From Aptenodytes patagonicus (Eukaryota; Chordata; Aves; Sphenisciformes; Spheniscidae), in contig NC_134970.1 of assembly GCF_965638725.1 (NCBI RefSeq), positions 4,407,001 through 4,471,000 on the forward strand: a DNA stretch of 64,000 nucleotides, read 5' to 3'. The notes beneath the pieces are model-generated. The model worked only from the letters and a program-made list of their open reading frames with translations, made no database searches and was not told the DNA's origin. The position numbers and the translations under genes are program-made. This document shows positions 46,901 to 58,000 of this stretch, piece after piece (positions within the stretch are counted from its first letter, which is position 1; every line of letters starts with the position of its first letter).

Positions 46901-49900
46901 AAAAAAAGCCAGCGTATCTTTTGCCTAAATCAAAGCCTTTTTATTCTTAAAAAGTCACTGCGAGGCGAATGGAGTCCTCGATTCCAAATGTAGTGCTACG
47001 CCTCAGTTACGGCGCTATAGCAGCCTGTAACCTTAAAAACTGTCCCAATTACATATCTGCAAGTCAATGGAGCTGTGCTGATTTACATAGTGCTGACAAT
47101 CTGGCCCTAAAAACGTTATATATAGCATGAAACTAAGAGTTCTTAAGTATCTTACATTAATATGAAAATTAATGGGGAGATTTTCAAAGGCAAGAATGAG
47201 CCGTTAAATTGCAAGGGAATGTGATCCTCTCACTCCTTCCAGCTGAAAACTCTGCCTTCATAAACCTACATCTCAGCCTGAAAAATACTTTTATTTCCTG
47301 GTGTGCTTCCATACGGGTTTTGCATATGTCCTGCAAGTGACCTACGTGTGCAAAACAAATCTGTAGCACATGGCTACCGACCTTCTCTTTTATTGCAATA
47401 AGAAAACACCTATCTGGGAGCAAAGGTGTATTTCGGTACTTGCTATTTGCTGGCCTTTTAGTGTCCCCAAAACCGCAATCCCCCTCCCGTCCAGCACCAG
47501 CGAGGCAGGCAGCGGGTATTTACGGGTGCTGTCACCATGCTAGTGGCATCCCAGTGATCCTCAGGAGCGTTTTGCTATGTAGCTCTACCCTCATGGATTT
47601 ATTTTTAAATTTACAAGTGCATTTATTTACTGCAGTAGGAATCTGAGCAGAACCCGGCTTGAAAACAAGTCCAGCATCCCCTTGCAAGCTCAGCTCGGGG
47701 CAGGCAGAGGATTGCAAGGGGTTGGTGGGGGGAAAGCTGGTCCCAAGGTCACCAACCTGCCTGAAATGGTTAAGCGAGCGGTAGACATTTTTTTAAGCAG
47801 CCGCCTCGGTGTTAGAGTTGAATGATGACATTTGATCAACATTGCACATAATGTCATCATTACATAATGGTCCCCGAGCCGTTCCCTGCCCCGCATCCTA
47901 AGAATAGAGATGAGGAGCATGGACACGTGTGAACGGATGATGAAGACCTCAGGATTATTCCCCCTGATGCTCATCCCCCCCCCCATCACCCTCATGGGAA
48001 AATCTTCCACCTCTTTAATTTGCCTGGCATTCAGGGCTGGGACAGTTATAATCAGAATAAAAAATGTGTGTGCCCAATGCCAAATTGGAGAAGAATTGCT
48101 ATTTAATTACCCCTCATCGCAAAACTCACTGGGACTTGCAATAGAGGAGAAAAAGCAGACAAAAAGGTATTAATAACCGGGCCACCCCTGAACTGGTAAG
48201 CTGGGACTGCTTAACATCTTCATTAGAGAGACAGAGCAGGGCCCAGCCCTCCAGCACCGAACCCTGGCCCCTGCTAAAGAAAATTGCGTAGAGGAAGACT
48301 TGTTTTCTTTCTTAAGCATCTTTTTAATATCGTCCCATAAATCTACAAAGGCCCCTGACTTTCTGGGAGAGGGAGAGATTGGATTGGAAGCACATCGAAA
48401 CCGCGGCTGACACTTTGAGCTCTTTTCTGTAATGCTGAAGGACCAAAAGATATTTTAAGTTTTTATGTGACAGCGGAGCTTCTCGCCTCTTGCAAAAATC
48501 CAGGGTCAGGAGCTTTATGAGCAGCACAAGTCTGGCAGTAAAAGCAGAAATAGTGAGGGAATAAGGGAGGGAGGGAGGGAGGATGGCTTTAAAAAAATGC
48601 TAGGACCCCCACAGACACCAAGAGCTGATTTTCAATAGCTAAGCTGAGAAATTCAGCTGGGAAAGTGGTTCAGGGCAAGGAGAGTTAGGGACAGGGAAAC
48701 TGAAGGGGGGGACCAGGCAGTGATGGGGGGCACCGAGCAGAGGGGCAGGCGGGAGGCTCTTCCCTGTCTCGGGAAGGTCTCACTTGTGGCAGGACAGCTG
48801 CCTGGATTTGGTTTTTAAGAAGTTAAGTGGTCTGTGCCTCTGGTTTTCCAGGGACCAGTGCTTACAGGAGCGCTGGGGGGAGCAGGGCTTGGCTAAGGTG
48901 GAGCACCCAGCAGAAGCGATGCTTGATACGTCCCTGGGCTGTTTTTTCAGGCTCGGTATTTCATGCTGGCCTCAAGAACCATCTCTCCCCCACCTCGTGC
49001 TAGTGCCAACCCTGACCCTTTCCTTGCCCTCACCGACTTCTGTGCCTCTGACACAAACCTTCACCTCCTCTAAAACCAAGTCCTGGAGCAACGGGGCCGT
49101 GCACGTGGTGCAAAGGCACCCTTAGCTCTGCTCCTGGTACAGGAAACCTTTCTTATCAGGGATGCTAATTCAAAGCTCCACTGAACAGAGCACGTAACGT
49201 GTCAGATCCTGGGAATCCTGTTTTGAACAAGACTCTCCTAGTCCCTGCGTTCCTGCCCCTATTCAGTGCCGCCATTCACATGCCATCAGACCAACTTATC
49301 TGGGGCCATGACCTGCAAAAATCCTCAAAGCAAACGCTGTTGGGAACCCCCATCCTATTCCTGCCCCTTGTTCTGTGTTTTTTCTTACCGTCTCTGTCCC
49401 ACTCCTGCACTGCCCAGGCTCTCGACTCCCCGGGAGGGGATCGTGTTCAGGCTCTCAGCCTCTACCTTCTCATGCCTGTCCCCCTCAAGAACAGACCAAT
49501 TTCAGCCCTGTTTGACATAACGAGAGTCCCCTGTGTTACCAAGGCCGACCATGGCAGCAAGGGGATGGGCAGGGGGGAGGATCTCCTGGTGCCAACAGCC
49601 AGCGCTCAACCCTTATTAGACATCAGAGACTTACCCCAGCCACAGAGACCCAGGAAACCCTCCCAGTCTCACAGACCTGCTCCTGTGCACACTGTCACCC
49701 GGGAAGCGTCCTTGCTCAACGAAACCTGCACAAGTGCCGGGGCTCCACAGCTCAGACCCAGCCTGACCGAGCCAGCCGGTACCTCCCGTGCTGCCACTAG
49801 CCCCTTATCCCAATCTCAGGACTAATCCTGGTGACGACACTGCCAAGCCCTTAGCTCCTTCCCCAGCATCTCCCCTTACCTTTGTACTGGGGCGTGAACT

Positions 49901-50078
49901 GCCTCATGGCCAAGGGCAGCGACTCGTAGAAGCTCAGCTCCTGCGAGACCAAGGGCTTGCAGATCGTGTGCTCGTCGTACTTCATCATGCTCATGTGGCC
50001 GCCCACCTGATGGACGAAGGGCTCCAGGAGGACGGCGGTCCTGCTCTCGCTGGGGTCCAGGGGGCTCTGCCCCACCAT
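40913..50078 (-). CDS. IP6K3: Inositol hexakisphosphate kinase 3
   Basis: This kinase adds a beta-phosphate to IP6, making 5-IP7, in cytosol and nucleus; in mammals it is enriched in muscle and brain. There are five coding exons on the minus strand: 49880-50078, 44711-44933, 43504-43676, 42645-42820 and 40913-41383, giving 413 residues (human 410) with consistent phases. The start [10 protein letters not shown] aligns with human MVVQNSADAG. Family motifs are PCILDLKMG (residues 213-221, the PxxxDxKxG inositol-binding motif), [17 protein letters not shown] after it, [11 protein letters not shown] (about 319-329) and DFAH (372-375, nucleotide/metal site). [19 protein letters not shown] is near the N-terminus. 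Type 3 is chosen over IP6K1/2 by the match and by its place between UQCC2 and LEMD2. One splice junction makes a Gln codon (CAG) where human has Arg (residue 199). Confidence 0.95.
43281..43340 (-). mobile_element. Short CR1-like 3' fragment in an IP6K3 intron
   Basis: About 60 bases resemble the 3' end of avian CR1 in antisense: tandem AGAAT units followed by CAGTTGGAAGGGACCTACAA and TCATCCAGTCCAACT. It ends 160 bases from IP6K3 exon 43504-43676. Confidence 0.75.
46087..46101. repeat. Homopolymer C run
   Basis: Fifteen consecutive C bases in the large IP6K3 intron. Similar C-runs occur at 52066-52081 and 52322-52333. Confidence 0.95.
47821..47861. repeat. Perfect 12-bp inverted repeat
   Basis: Arms AATGATGACATT (47821-47832) and AATGTCATCATT (47850-47861) are exact reverse complements, separated by 17 bases. 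They could form a hairpin or a paired binding site for a dimeric factor. No flanking duplications or transposon features are apparent. Confidence 0.85.
48564..48582. repeat. (GGGA)n short tandem repeat
   Basis: About five GGGA/GGAG units in the large IP6K3 intron. Confidence 0.85.
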
Positions 50079-50206
50079 GGCGCTGGGCGGAAGGCGGAGG
50101 GGGGGCTCGTTCCCCTTTAGGAGCAGCGAAGGGGGATCGGAAGCGGGGTTTGGGACATACTGCGCTGGGCCAGTTAACACCCACTCTGGGTTTTCACCAA
50201 CAGTGT
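50079..50206 (-). other. IP6K3: IP6K3 5'UTR part of first coding exon
   Basis: A good acceptor (CTGTTTTGCAG) ends at 50207 on the minus strand, so the exon with the start codon probably begins at 50206. The 128 bases before the ATG are noncoding by comparison with human. The frame is nevertheless open through all of them (42 codons). Confidence 0.65.
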
Positions 50207-50207
50207 C

Positions 50208-53200
50208 TGCAAAACAGAGGGTATGGGGGAGCATGAGAAAGGGGGATGAGCCACCGCAAAGCCACCATCTGCGCCGGCATCCCGGCAGGGCTGGGAGCTC
50301 AGCCTGGCCTCCCATGCCCCCGCACCACGCGCCAGCAGCCTGTGCCGCAGCCGGGGCCAGGCATCGAGGGCGCAGCCGGGAGGGATGAGGTGTTTACGTG
50401 CCCAGGGGCTGGCAGGGAGCCCCAGCCTGAAATGCAGAGTCCAGAGGAGACCCGATTAGACAGGTCCAATTTAGACCTGCTGGGGGCAAAAGAAACAGAA
50501 GGGAATGATCAAGAAGAGCTATCAAGTTAATGCGGTGGCCTCGTCAAACCAACTGGATCAGGGCATTCCTTGGACCGGTAACGCCGGGTTATTAATACAC
50601 TATATTAATGACACCCCTTGCTGTGAAACAGCCCCAGTTTGCCTTACGAGACAGTATTAATGATGGTCTTAGTCTTTCCCAAGCTAGGACATCCCTTGCA
50701 AAGGAGGTTTATTAATAAAGCCTCTGCAAGCTCACCTCCCTGAGCAGTCCCTTGCCTCTTAACACGGCTGATGGGGTTAGCAACACCTTCTGTACCTTCT
50801 AAAGAAACCTCAGTTTGGGGCATTCCCTGTCATTTAACACCAGAGCATTAGCAGGAGCGTTTCCTCCACTGTGCTAACACATGGCACGAGGATGTGTCAA
50901 ACCAGCACTGAGATGGTTTGCACCCAAGCGCCAGCTCCCCTGAGCTCTCCAGCCCTGCCCTCTGCTACAGCCCAAGGGAGCATCCAGCAACGTTCCTGAT
51001 TCTGGCCCCCGAGAGAAATTCCTCCTTGGTTTTGACAGCAACAAGTCCTGGCTCTAAAACAGTAAGGTAGGAAAAGCACAGACAGGGACCACATCTGTGC
51101 TGTACTGCCTTGGTTTCTCTGGCAAGCACCCAGCAACACCCACCCCTTCGCTTCATTCTTTGCCAGAAGCCCATGGATGGCTCTTGCTCTGGGGGACATT
51201 GGGCAGGGGAATCCTGTAGCCATTGAGGAAGACTAAAAGGAAGCTGAGCTAATATTTACACTGGAGAAGCAGTCTGGCTTCATACCATCGAGGCAGTAAA
51301 ATCAGAGGAAGACACTCCAGACCCCAAACTAAAAGGGATGAGGGGGGAGAAATCATTCTTTTGAGGACTGGTCCATGTCCTTGCAGCCCTCAAAAAGGGC
51401 TGTGCAGAGCCCTGGTTTGCCTGCCCTGTTAGCACGGGTGACTTTCTCCTTGTTCCTCCAACCTCAGCCAAGCTTGGCGAGTTTTGCGTCCCATTTTTAC
51501 CCAGTACAGTAGATAATAATGTCTTTAGAAGATCCTTCTCTCTACCAAAGCCTCCAGGATGAGTTGCTGGGTGTGAGCGACACCACCTCTGCCAACCCCA
51601 AGCCTTGCTGGGACCGGGGCAGCACCATCACCCCCTCCTTGACCAGGAGACACCGAATAGCGGAGGGATGGTGGTACCTCCCTGCTCACGCCAGGAATAA
51701 ACCTGGAGTTTCCCATCGCGGGCAGCCGGCTGCCAGGCTGCTCCCAGGTCTCTGCAAGGAGGGCAGGCTCAGCCTTTCCTCCGGCGCCAGCAGTTACAGC
51801 CTGACCTGGGAGCTTTAACCACTAAAATACAGCATATTCCTCATCCTGCAACAAAGAGCCAAAGCTCTGCTGCTTAAATTTCCCCTTCACGCTCCTCCTG
51901 CTGCAATTAAACCACCGAGCAAACAAGCACTCGGCGCAGGTGCCCGTTTTGTTTTTCGCTTGGATGAGTGGGATGAAGTGGGTTGAAGGCAGAGAAGGGG
52001 GAGAAGAAACACTCCTACCTCCGAAACACATGGAGCAGCTCCTTTACCTTCCCCCAAGGTGGGTTCCCCCCCCCCCCCCCCATTTTTCTATTCTTTCGTC
52101 ACCGCACCCTTTGGAGAGGAATTTCTGCTCTACAATTACCAGCCTGCACCAGCACGGAGGGAACAAAGCCAGGCCGCTTAGATGAGTGCTTTTCAACCGG
52201 AGAAGAAAGCAGCTCTTCAGTGCCTTTCTGAAAGTTAATAAAAGCTTTTAGCATTTTGTTAAGTTGCGGCAACTTTTGAAGAGGATTTCTCCCTTGAAAG
52301 CTGTAGGATTGTTGTGGTCGTCCCCCCCCCCCCTTACGAAAAAAAAAAAAAGGAGAAAAGCAAAAAACAAGCAGATTTGTCATAACACCTCTTTGGAGCA
52401 GAGAGCACAACATGACTTCAATCCAGTATTTGTTGCTTCAGAGACAGTCCAAGGCTGAAACTCGGCTGACATAACACACTTACAATTCTGGCAACCTTGG
52501 CATTGTGAAGAGGGTTGGGGGGAAAAAAACCCCACAATTTGGTAAGGCTCTTATTGTTTTCTCTTAAGCAAAACTCAGAGCAAGATTTGCAGTAAGAGAA
52601 AGGGGCTCTTTTCATATTGGTTTTGTTTTGAAGCAGCTCGTCCATTCAGAGCAGATAAATGTTGCCACAAACACTTACTGAGCTGCTCTGAGCTCCTCTG
52701 AAACAAGACACTCTTGAAATAAATCACTTCTGCTGGCTCAAGTTATCGCAAATGCCAAAAGATATTTACGTCGCTAAAAATACATGGAATTACAGATAAA
52801 TCTGTATCCTCAAAAACAAAACCAGAAACCTTGAATATTTTTCCTCTAGCTAAAAAAAAAAAAAAAAAAAGCATCCCAGGCACTGCAGATGAAGATGAGT
52901 CAGAAAATAGTGGGGAAGGAAAATACTCCTCTGTATAGAGACCTCCCCTCTCCAGAATAAAAACCCCGAGATACTTTAAAGCATCTGCAAACAGGCATCT
53001 CCCCGGCTCTTCTCCCTGGTGATTATGTCAGAACACACCAGCTTCCCCTCCGGTGCATTGCAGCAGCAGCACTGGCCTGAGATAGACTTGCATTTCTAAC
53101 GAGCGCGTATATGTAACGAGGACCTGCCAGGCTGATCGGCACCGGCCAGACCGCGGCTCTGCCGGGAGCACAAGCCAGAGCTTTCGGAGCCCCTGATTGC

Positions 53201-54846
53201 CGGGTACTGTTACCCTCCGCCCTGCTCTCATTCAGGGTCTGAGCTAAACAGGTTATTTATTCCCAACTCTAAGCACAGCGAAAAGAAATCAAGCAGATTA
53301 AATTCTCTAGTCTTTAATTAGTGCCTACTCCATCCCATCCCAAGCAGAAACGTTGTGGCTCTGACCTGCTGGGGGCAAAATGCAGACAGCCTGGCCCTAG
53401 CAGAAAGCCCACGCCTTGCAAGCAGCTCGGGTCCTCTTCGCAGAAAGACTTTGGAATATTGAAAAGCAAAATGACTTTAAAAACAAGTGCTCTTTCAGCA
53501 CGGGACCATGTTCTTAGTGTTATATATTGCGGTCAGCACCTTCACCTCTGGGGGACCCAGCTCCCCGGAGCATCCCAAACCCTGCTGCAAAGTCAGGTTT
53601 CAAGTGCTGCAGGGTGCTGCTATTTTTTTTTTTCCTGCTTTATTAAAAGGCAAGAAAATAATGTAGCTGTTAATTTGAAGAGATCCACATGTCCGTAGCT
53701 CTTGGTACCGGAGCTGACCTGGATTCAAAGCCAGCTCCTGCACCGAGCACCAGCCCAGCCCGAGAGCAAGGTGCGGGCAAAGCCCAATCGCCTCATTTCC
53801 CCTCAGCCTTTGGCCTCGCGCCTCCAAACTCCGCGACGCATTGCCCATAAGGAAAATCCTACCGGTTCCAGCTCAGCACCCATCCCGGCAGGGCTCGAAG
53901 CAGACTCAGGGTGTTTGCACGGGCAGGCAAGCGGCTGCAACCCTCAATGACCCTTCAAATCTGCCTTTCCTGCTCTTCCCTTGACTACAGCCAAAGTCAG
54001 AAATAGTTGCAGGGCAGCGTCATGCCGGGAGCGAAAAGCTCAGCTCTCGGCAAGAAACCCAGCTCTAACCATCCTGCCATAAATCCTTATGTGCAGAAAC
54101 CCTCAGCTCTCTTATCTCACGTTTCCTTTCCTGAAAGAAAATGATGTTCGTAAAGTTGATGGCTGGTCCCCACGTCCCTCACGAAGAAGATGCAAAGATA
54201 CAGTTTGCTGCACTGAAGGATTTCTTTGGCTGCTTTGCGGGAAGCAGCAGGACCGATGGGGAGGGATGGGAGTTGCGTTATCTGGGGCTGGCAGGCTGCT
54301 GACAGCCCCCTGCCCACCCCCGGGGCTGGCATGGGCATCGGGAGACAGTGCGGGGCGGCAGCGGGGCCAGCGAGGGCTGGGCTTCCCGGCAGGACACGGG
54401 AACGTGCTTTTGGACCGCAGTAGGAAGCTCGGGGCTGCCAGCGGTGCCATGGGATGGGGGGATATGGTGCTACCGCGTCCCGCGGGAAAGGGCACGGGTC
54501 CCCTCACCCCCCCTGCCCGATTTCTGCCTTTCACACCACCAAACACCATCTGCCCTTTTGCCGAGCATCCCCGCACTTTCTGGCGATGCCACGAGCGCGA
54601 GGGGGAACCAAAAGCCACCAGGCTCAGTTTTTGCAGACCCCGGGTTGCTCCAGAGGTTCGCACCAGCCCTCCAGGTGCCGGCTGTCCCCCTTGCTCCCAT
54701 CCCTTCCCGCGAGTCACGGCTGTGCTCGGAGCCTTCCTAATAATATCCCACTCGCTCTCCAAAATCAAGCGCTTGTTCATCCTGCCCTTATTCATCCTGC
54801 CCTGGAAGGCGGCCAGTGCTGATGCAGAAGCCGCCCTGGACCTTAC
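50208..54846 (-). other. IP6K3: Candidate IP6K3 5' intron
   Basis: If the candidate first exon is right, this 4.6 kb is an intron. It contains poly-C runs (52066-52081 and 52322-52333), an A-run (52852-52870) and no recognised gene or mobile element. Confidence 0.4.
52852..52870. repeat. Homopolymer A run
   Basis: Nineteen A bases upstream of the IP6K3 coding sequence. There is no retrocopy next to it that I can recognise. Confidence 0.95.
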
Positions 54847-55025
54847 CTGCTGGGTGTACATGGCCGGTCTGGGCTCGGAGGCGAGTGTGGGCTCGGGGTG
54901 CTGCCTGGGCTGGGTTTCTCGCTGCTTCTTGGTGTGGCTCGAGTACGAGAAATGAGGGAGCGGGGGGAGCCCACGGACATTTGGGCCACCACCTGTCTGC
55001 TGCCGCCGGTGCTGCCAAGCGCCTG
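54847..55025 (-). other. IP6K3: Candidate IP6K3 first exon (noncoding)
   Basis: A strong minus-strand donor, CAG|GTAAGG, occurs with its exon side starting at 54847. A TATA-like TTTAAAG element lies at about 55048-55054 and a CAGCTG E-box at 55040-55045. A transcript starting near 55020 and splicing to 50206 would form a 5'UTR exon of about 180 bases containing a short upstream ORF. This rests on splice signals only; there is no homology support. Confidence 0.3.
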
Positions 55026-55059
55026 GTATGTCTAGCTGACAGCTGAGCTTTAAAGGGGG

Positions 55060-58000
55060 GAGAGACACCCTTGGGTGTTAAAGGAAAACAAAGTCGCGTG
55101 TGCGAGAGGGTTAAGGATGGAGGGAGAAGGGGCTGGCTGTGTGCAAGGCTTTCCAGAAAGCCTGGCCACGCTCTGGCTCCCTTGTGCAATCGTCTCTCCA
55201 GGAAAACAACTGTTGCTTTTTTCGGGTCTGTTTTCCACCAGACCACCTGCAAAAGCCCCCCCGGCTCGGCCCCATCGGTGTTTATCGCCTCCCCATGGGA
55301 GCGGGCTGGGAGCCTGGCTGCTGCCCGGCAGGGAGAGGGCAGGGGGCTGGCAGTGGGAGCGGGACAGACACTAACTTCACGGAGCTCCCAGTAAAGAAAC
55401 CCACAGGCTTTTTGCTCCCTGCATGGGGAAAACATGCTGGGGCGATGCGGGGGAGGACGGGGCAGAGGGGCTGCGGTCGCTGGAGGGAGGTGGCGAGAGC
55501 AGCCGGGATGCTGCGGGACAGAGCGAACCGCTGAGCTAAAGGGGTTTGGCAAAGAAAAGCTATTTATGGCAAGGGGGGCAAGGCACAGGGCGAGACCAGG
55601 GTTTGCCCGAAGCTGTGCGGTGGGCGAGTGGATCAGGGAGCGGAGCCCACAGCCGCCCAGCCCCGACCCTGCCAACAGCCTCGTGTAGGGAAAAACGACA
55701 CCCCGGCGCTTTGGGACCGGTGGGGGAATGGAAAAGTCCCAGGGAGGTTCCTGCCAGGGCCGAATTGTCTCCTCCAGTGACTCAAGGACAACGCGTGCCC
55801 CCCGGCCACCTCCAGACACCCTCCGAACACCCGCTGCCCGGTGTTCTCTCCAGCGTGTGCTGAGGGCAGGCGTGCTCTGGACATGCCGCGCCAGCCCATG
55901 CCAGCCCCATGCAACCCAAGAAGACGGGACCCATATATTATTTAGGAGATCACACAGCACATGCAGTCCGGGCATCCCCCAGGACAAGGAGGGAGTGGTG
56001 CCCGTTCTCATCCCCTCCGCCCCGTCCCAGGGGACCCAGACCAGCCCCCAGCGATAACTCGGGGGACATTAGCAAATTAGTGCCCACGACTGGGGCCCCG
56101 CGGGCTGCGATGGGGAAGGCGCTGGGAGGGCTTTGCAGCAGAACGGCAGGAGGTTGGGAAGAAAATCTTGCTGTTGAGAGAACGATTGATTGATGTGGTA
56201 ATTCTCCTAACTGGAGGGGAGAAAACAGGCTCACGAAGACCAGAGGGATCGAACTGATGGTCAGGGGCAGAGGCCGAGATTAAAGACAAGGATGAAACAA
56301 AGACCCTGATTCCCGAGCCCTGACTTCACTCTGCTTTATGCTGGTATTTTAGTTCAGGAAAGTGCTTTTTTTTTAAAAAAAAAAAAGCTTGGTTTCTGAG
56401 GGGAAAAAAGCTGACGTGGGCGCTCTGCAAGGCCAGCCTCGGTGCATCCCCCGCCAACAACTTCTGAACCCATCGGCCAGTCTCAGCAAAATGCAATAGA
56501 AGTGTCAAAAACTCAGGGTGTAAATACCCCTAAGGTACCCCGCCGCCTTCCAGCGATGGGGTGAAACGTCCCCCGGTCACGGTTTGGCTCTGCTCAGCAT
56601 CGCCTGCACCGTGATGGCCCTGGAGCAGCCGGAGGCCAAGGGAGAGGACAGGTTGGGAGTAAACCAGACAGGGCTGGGGGAGACTGAGCGACCTTTCCAG
56701 CCAGGGTGCCTTGCCCGGCCGTGGGGAACACGCTCCCATCCTCGCCCTCGCCACCATGTCATCCCTGAGCGCATCCCCTCGGCCAAACAGCTGAGCTATA
56801 GGTTATCCTTAAACGTCAGCGCTGTGGGGTTGTGGAGAACTCGCGCTTGATAACTAATCCCTGGTGAGAGATGGAGGTTTTTGGTGGGTTTAGGTGCCAT
56901 TAAAGGGGGCAGCAGAGCGAGGAAAGGCCAGCCCGGACCTGGGGCTGCAGTCACAGCTGGGGATGCCGGGACAGACCTGGACCCGGCTGCTGCCTTCTCC
57001 ATCCCACCTGGGCTGTGGTCCCTGCTAGGCTTACCACCAAAACCCCCAGCTCTCCTGGGACAGGGGTACAGGTGACACAGCCCAGAGCTGTCCCAGGGCT
57101 GAAGCACCTCTTGCCTTTCAGCAAGCCAGGGGTGATCGCTGCAGGCACCAGCTGGCTCTCCTGTGTGTCTGGAAAGGGCTCAGCATCGCAGGACGGGGTG
57201 CCCGTGGGCCACGGCTCAGCATCACGGACCATCCCAGCAGCAGGAACATGCTGGGTCCCAGCATCTGCTTCTCCCTTCTCCTGTTCCCTGAGTCAAGCTG
57301 GTCTTGGCGTTTCCTCCTCCTTTTCCAGGACAGACGGGGCAGGGCAGGTCTCTAAGCCAGCTCCCCCTCGCCATGCCCGCCACGAGGGTGGCACAGGCAA
57401 GCAGCAGGGCCCGACATCGCTTATTCTGTCCTTCACGCACTATAGCACATTGCTCCAAAAGCCCCCGAAAAGAGAAGCCAAGCCAGTATGCAATCCCCAA
57501 ACACATCAGGCTTTAAATCTAATCATTATTGAGCTGGTAGGAGGGGGCCAGGCCTATGCTGGGGCGGGGGGGTCCCTTGGGTTCAGTGAGCGGCAGGACC
57601 GAGCGCCCAGATTTGCCCAGGGAGCCCAGCACGGGTGCCCGGCTGCTGCAGCACGTCACCGACACACACCTTTCTCCTTTGCAGAAGCCCGTCCTGCTGG
57701 ATATCGTATGTATTTTTAATGCATGTGTTAATTGAAGCGATCTCATTTTTATGTCGGGCGTATCGCCGGGCCGGGAGACATGTCCTTTGCAGTTATCGCT
57801 CCATTAAAACAAGCGCACGGAGGATGCCCGAACCAGAGCCTGTGAGCGGCTGCGGGGTCCCTGTGCAGGCAGCCGAGCTGATTGCCGCTGCCAAACGGCC
57901 GCAGAGGCAATTACTCAGCTTCTTGTAAAAAGCGGAGCGCTCTAAGGGGAGAGCAACTCCGTCTCATATTAAAACTATGCTAATTAGGAACTAATTACTG

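Larger units (their letters stand above)
44934..49879 (-). other. IP6K3: Large IP6K3 intron
   Basis: This 4.9 kb intron separates the first coding exon from the next. It contains a 15-base C-run (46087-46101), AT-rich stretches at 46.6-47.4 kb and 47.8-48.2 kb, a perfect 12-base inverted repeat at 47821-47861, and a GGGA-type repeat at 48564-48582. No other exon is recognised. Confidence 0.8.

Noticed and set aside
54112-56011. Long minus-strand open frames (about 318 and 407 codons) in the IP6K3-LEMD2 region
   Set aside because: They lie in GC-rich, stop-poor sequence, are low-complexity (Pro/Arg/Ala/Ser-rich), match no family that I know, and cross the candidate splice donor. Treated as chance frames.
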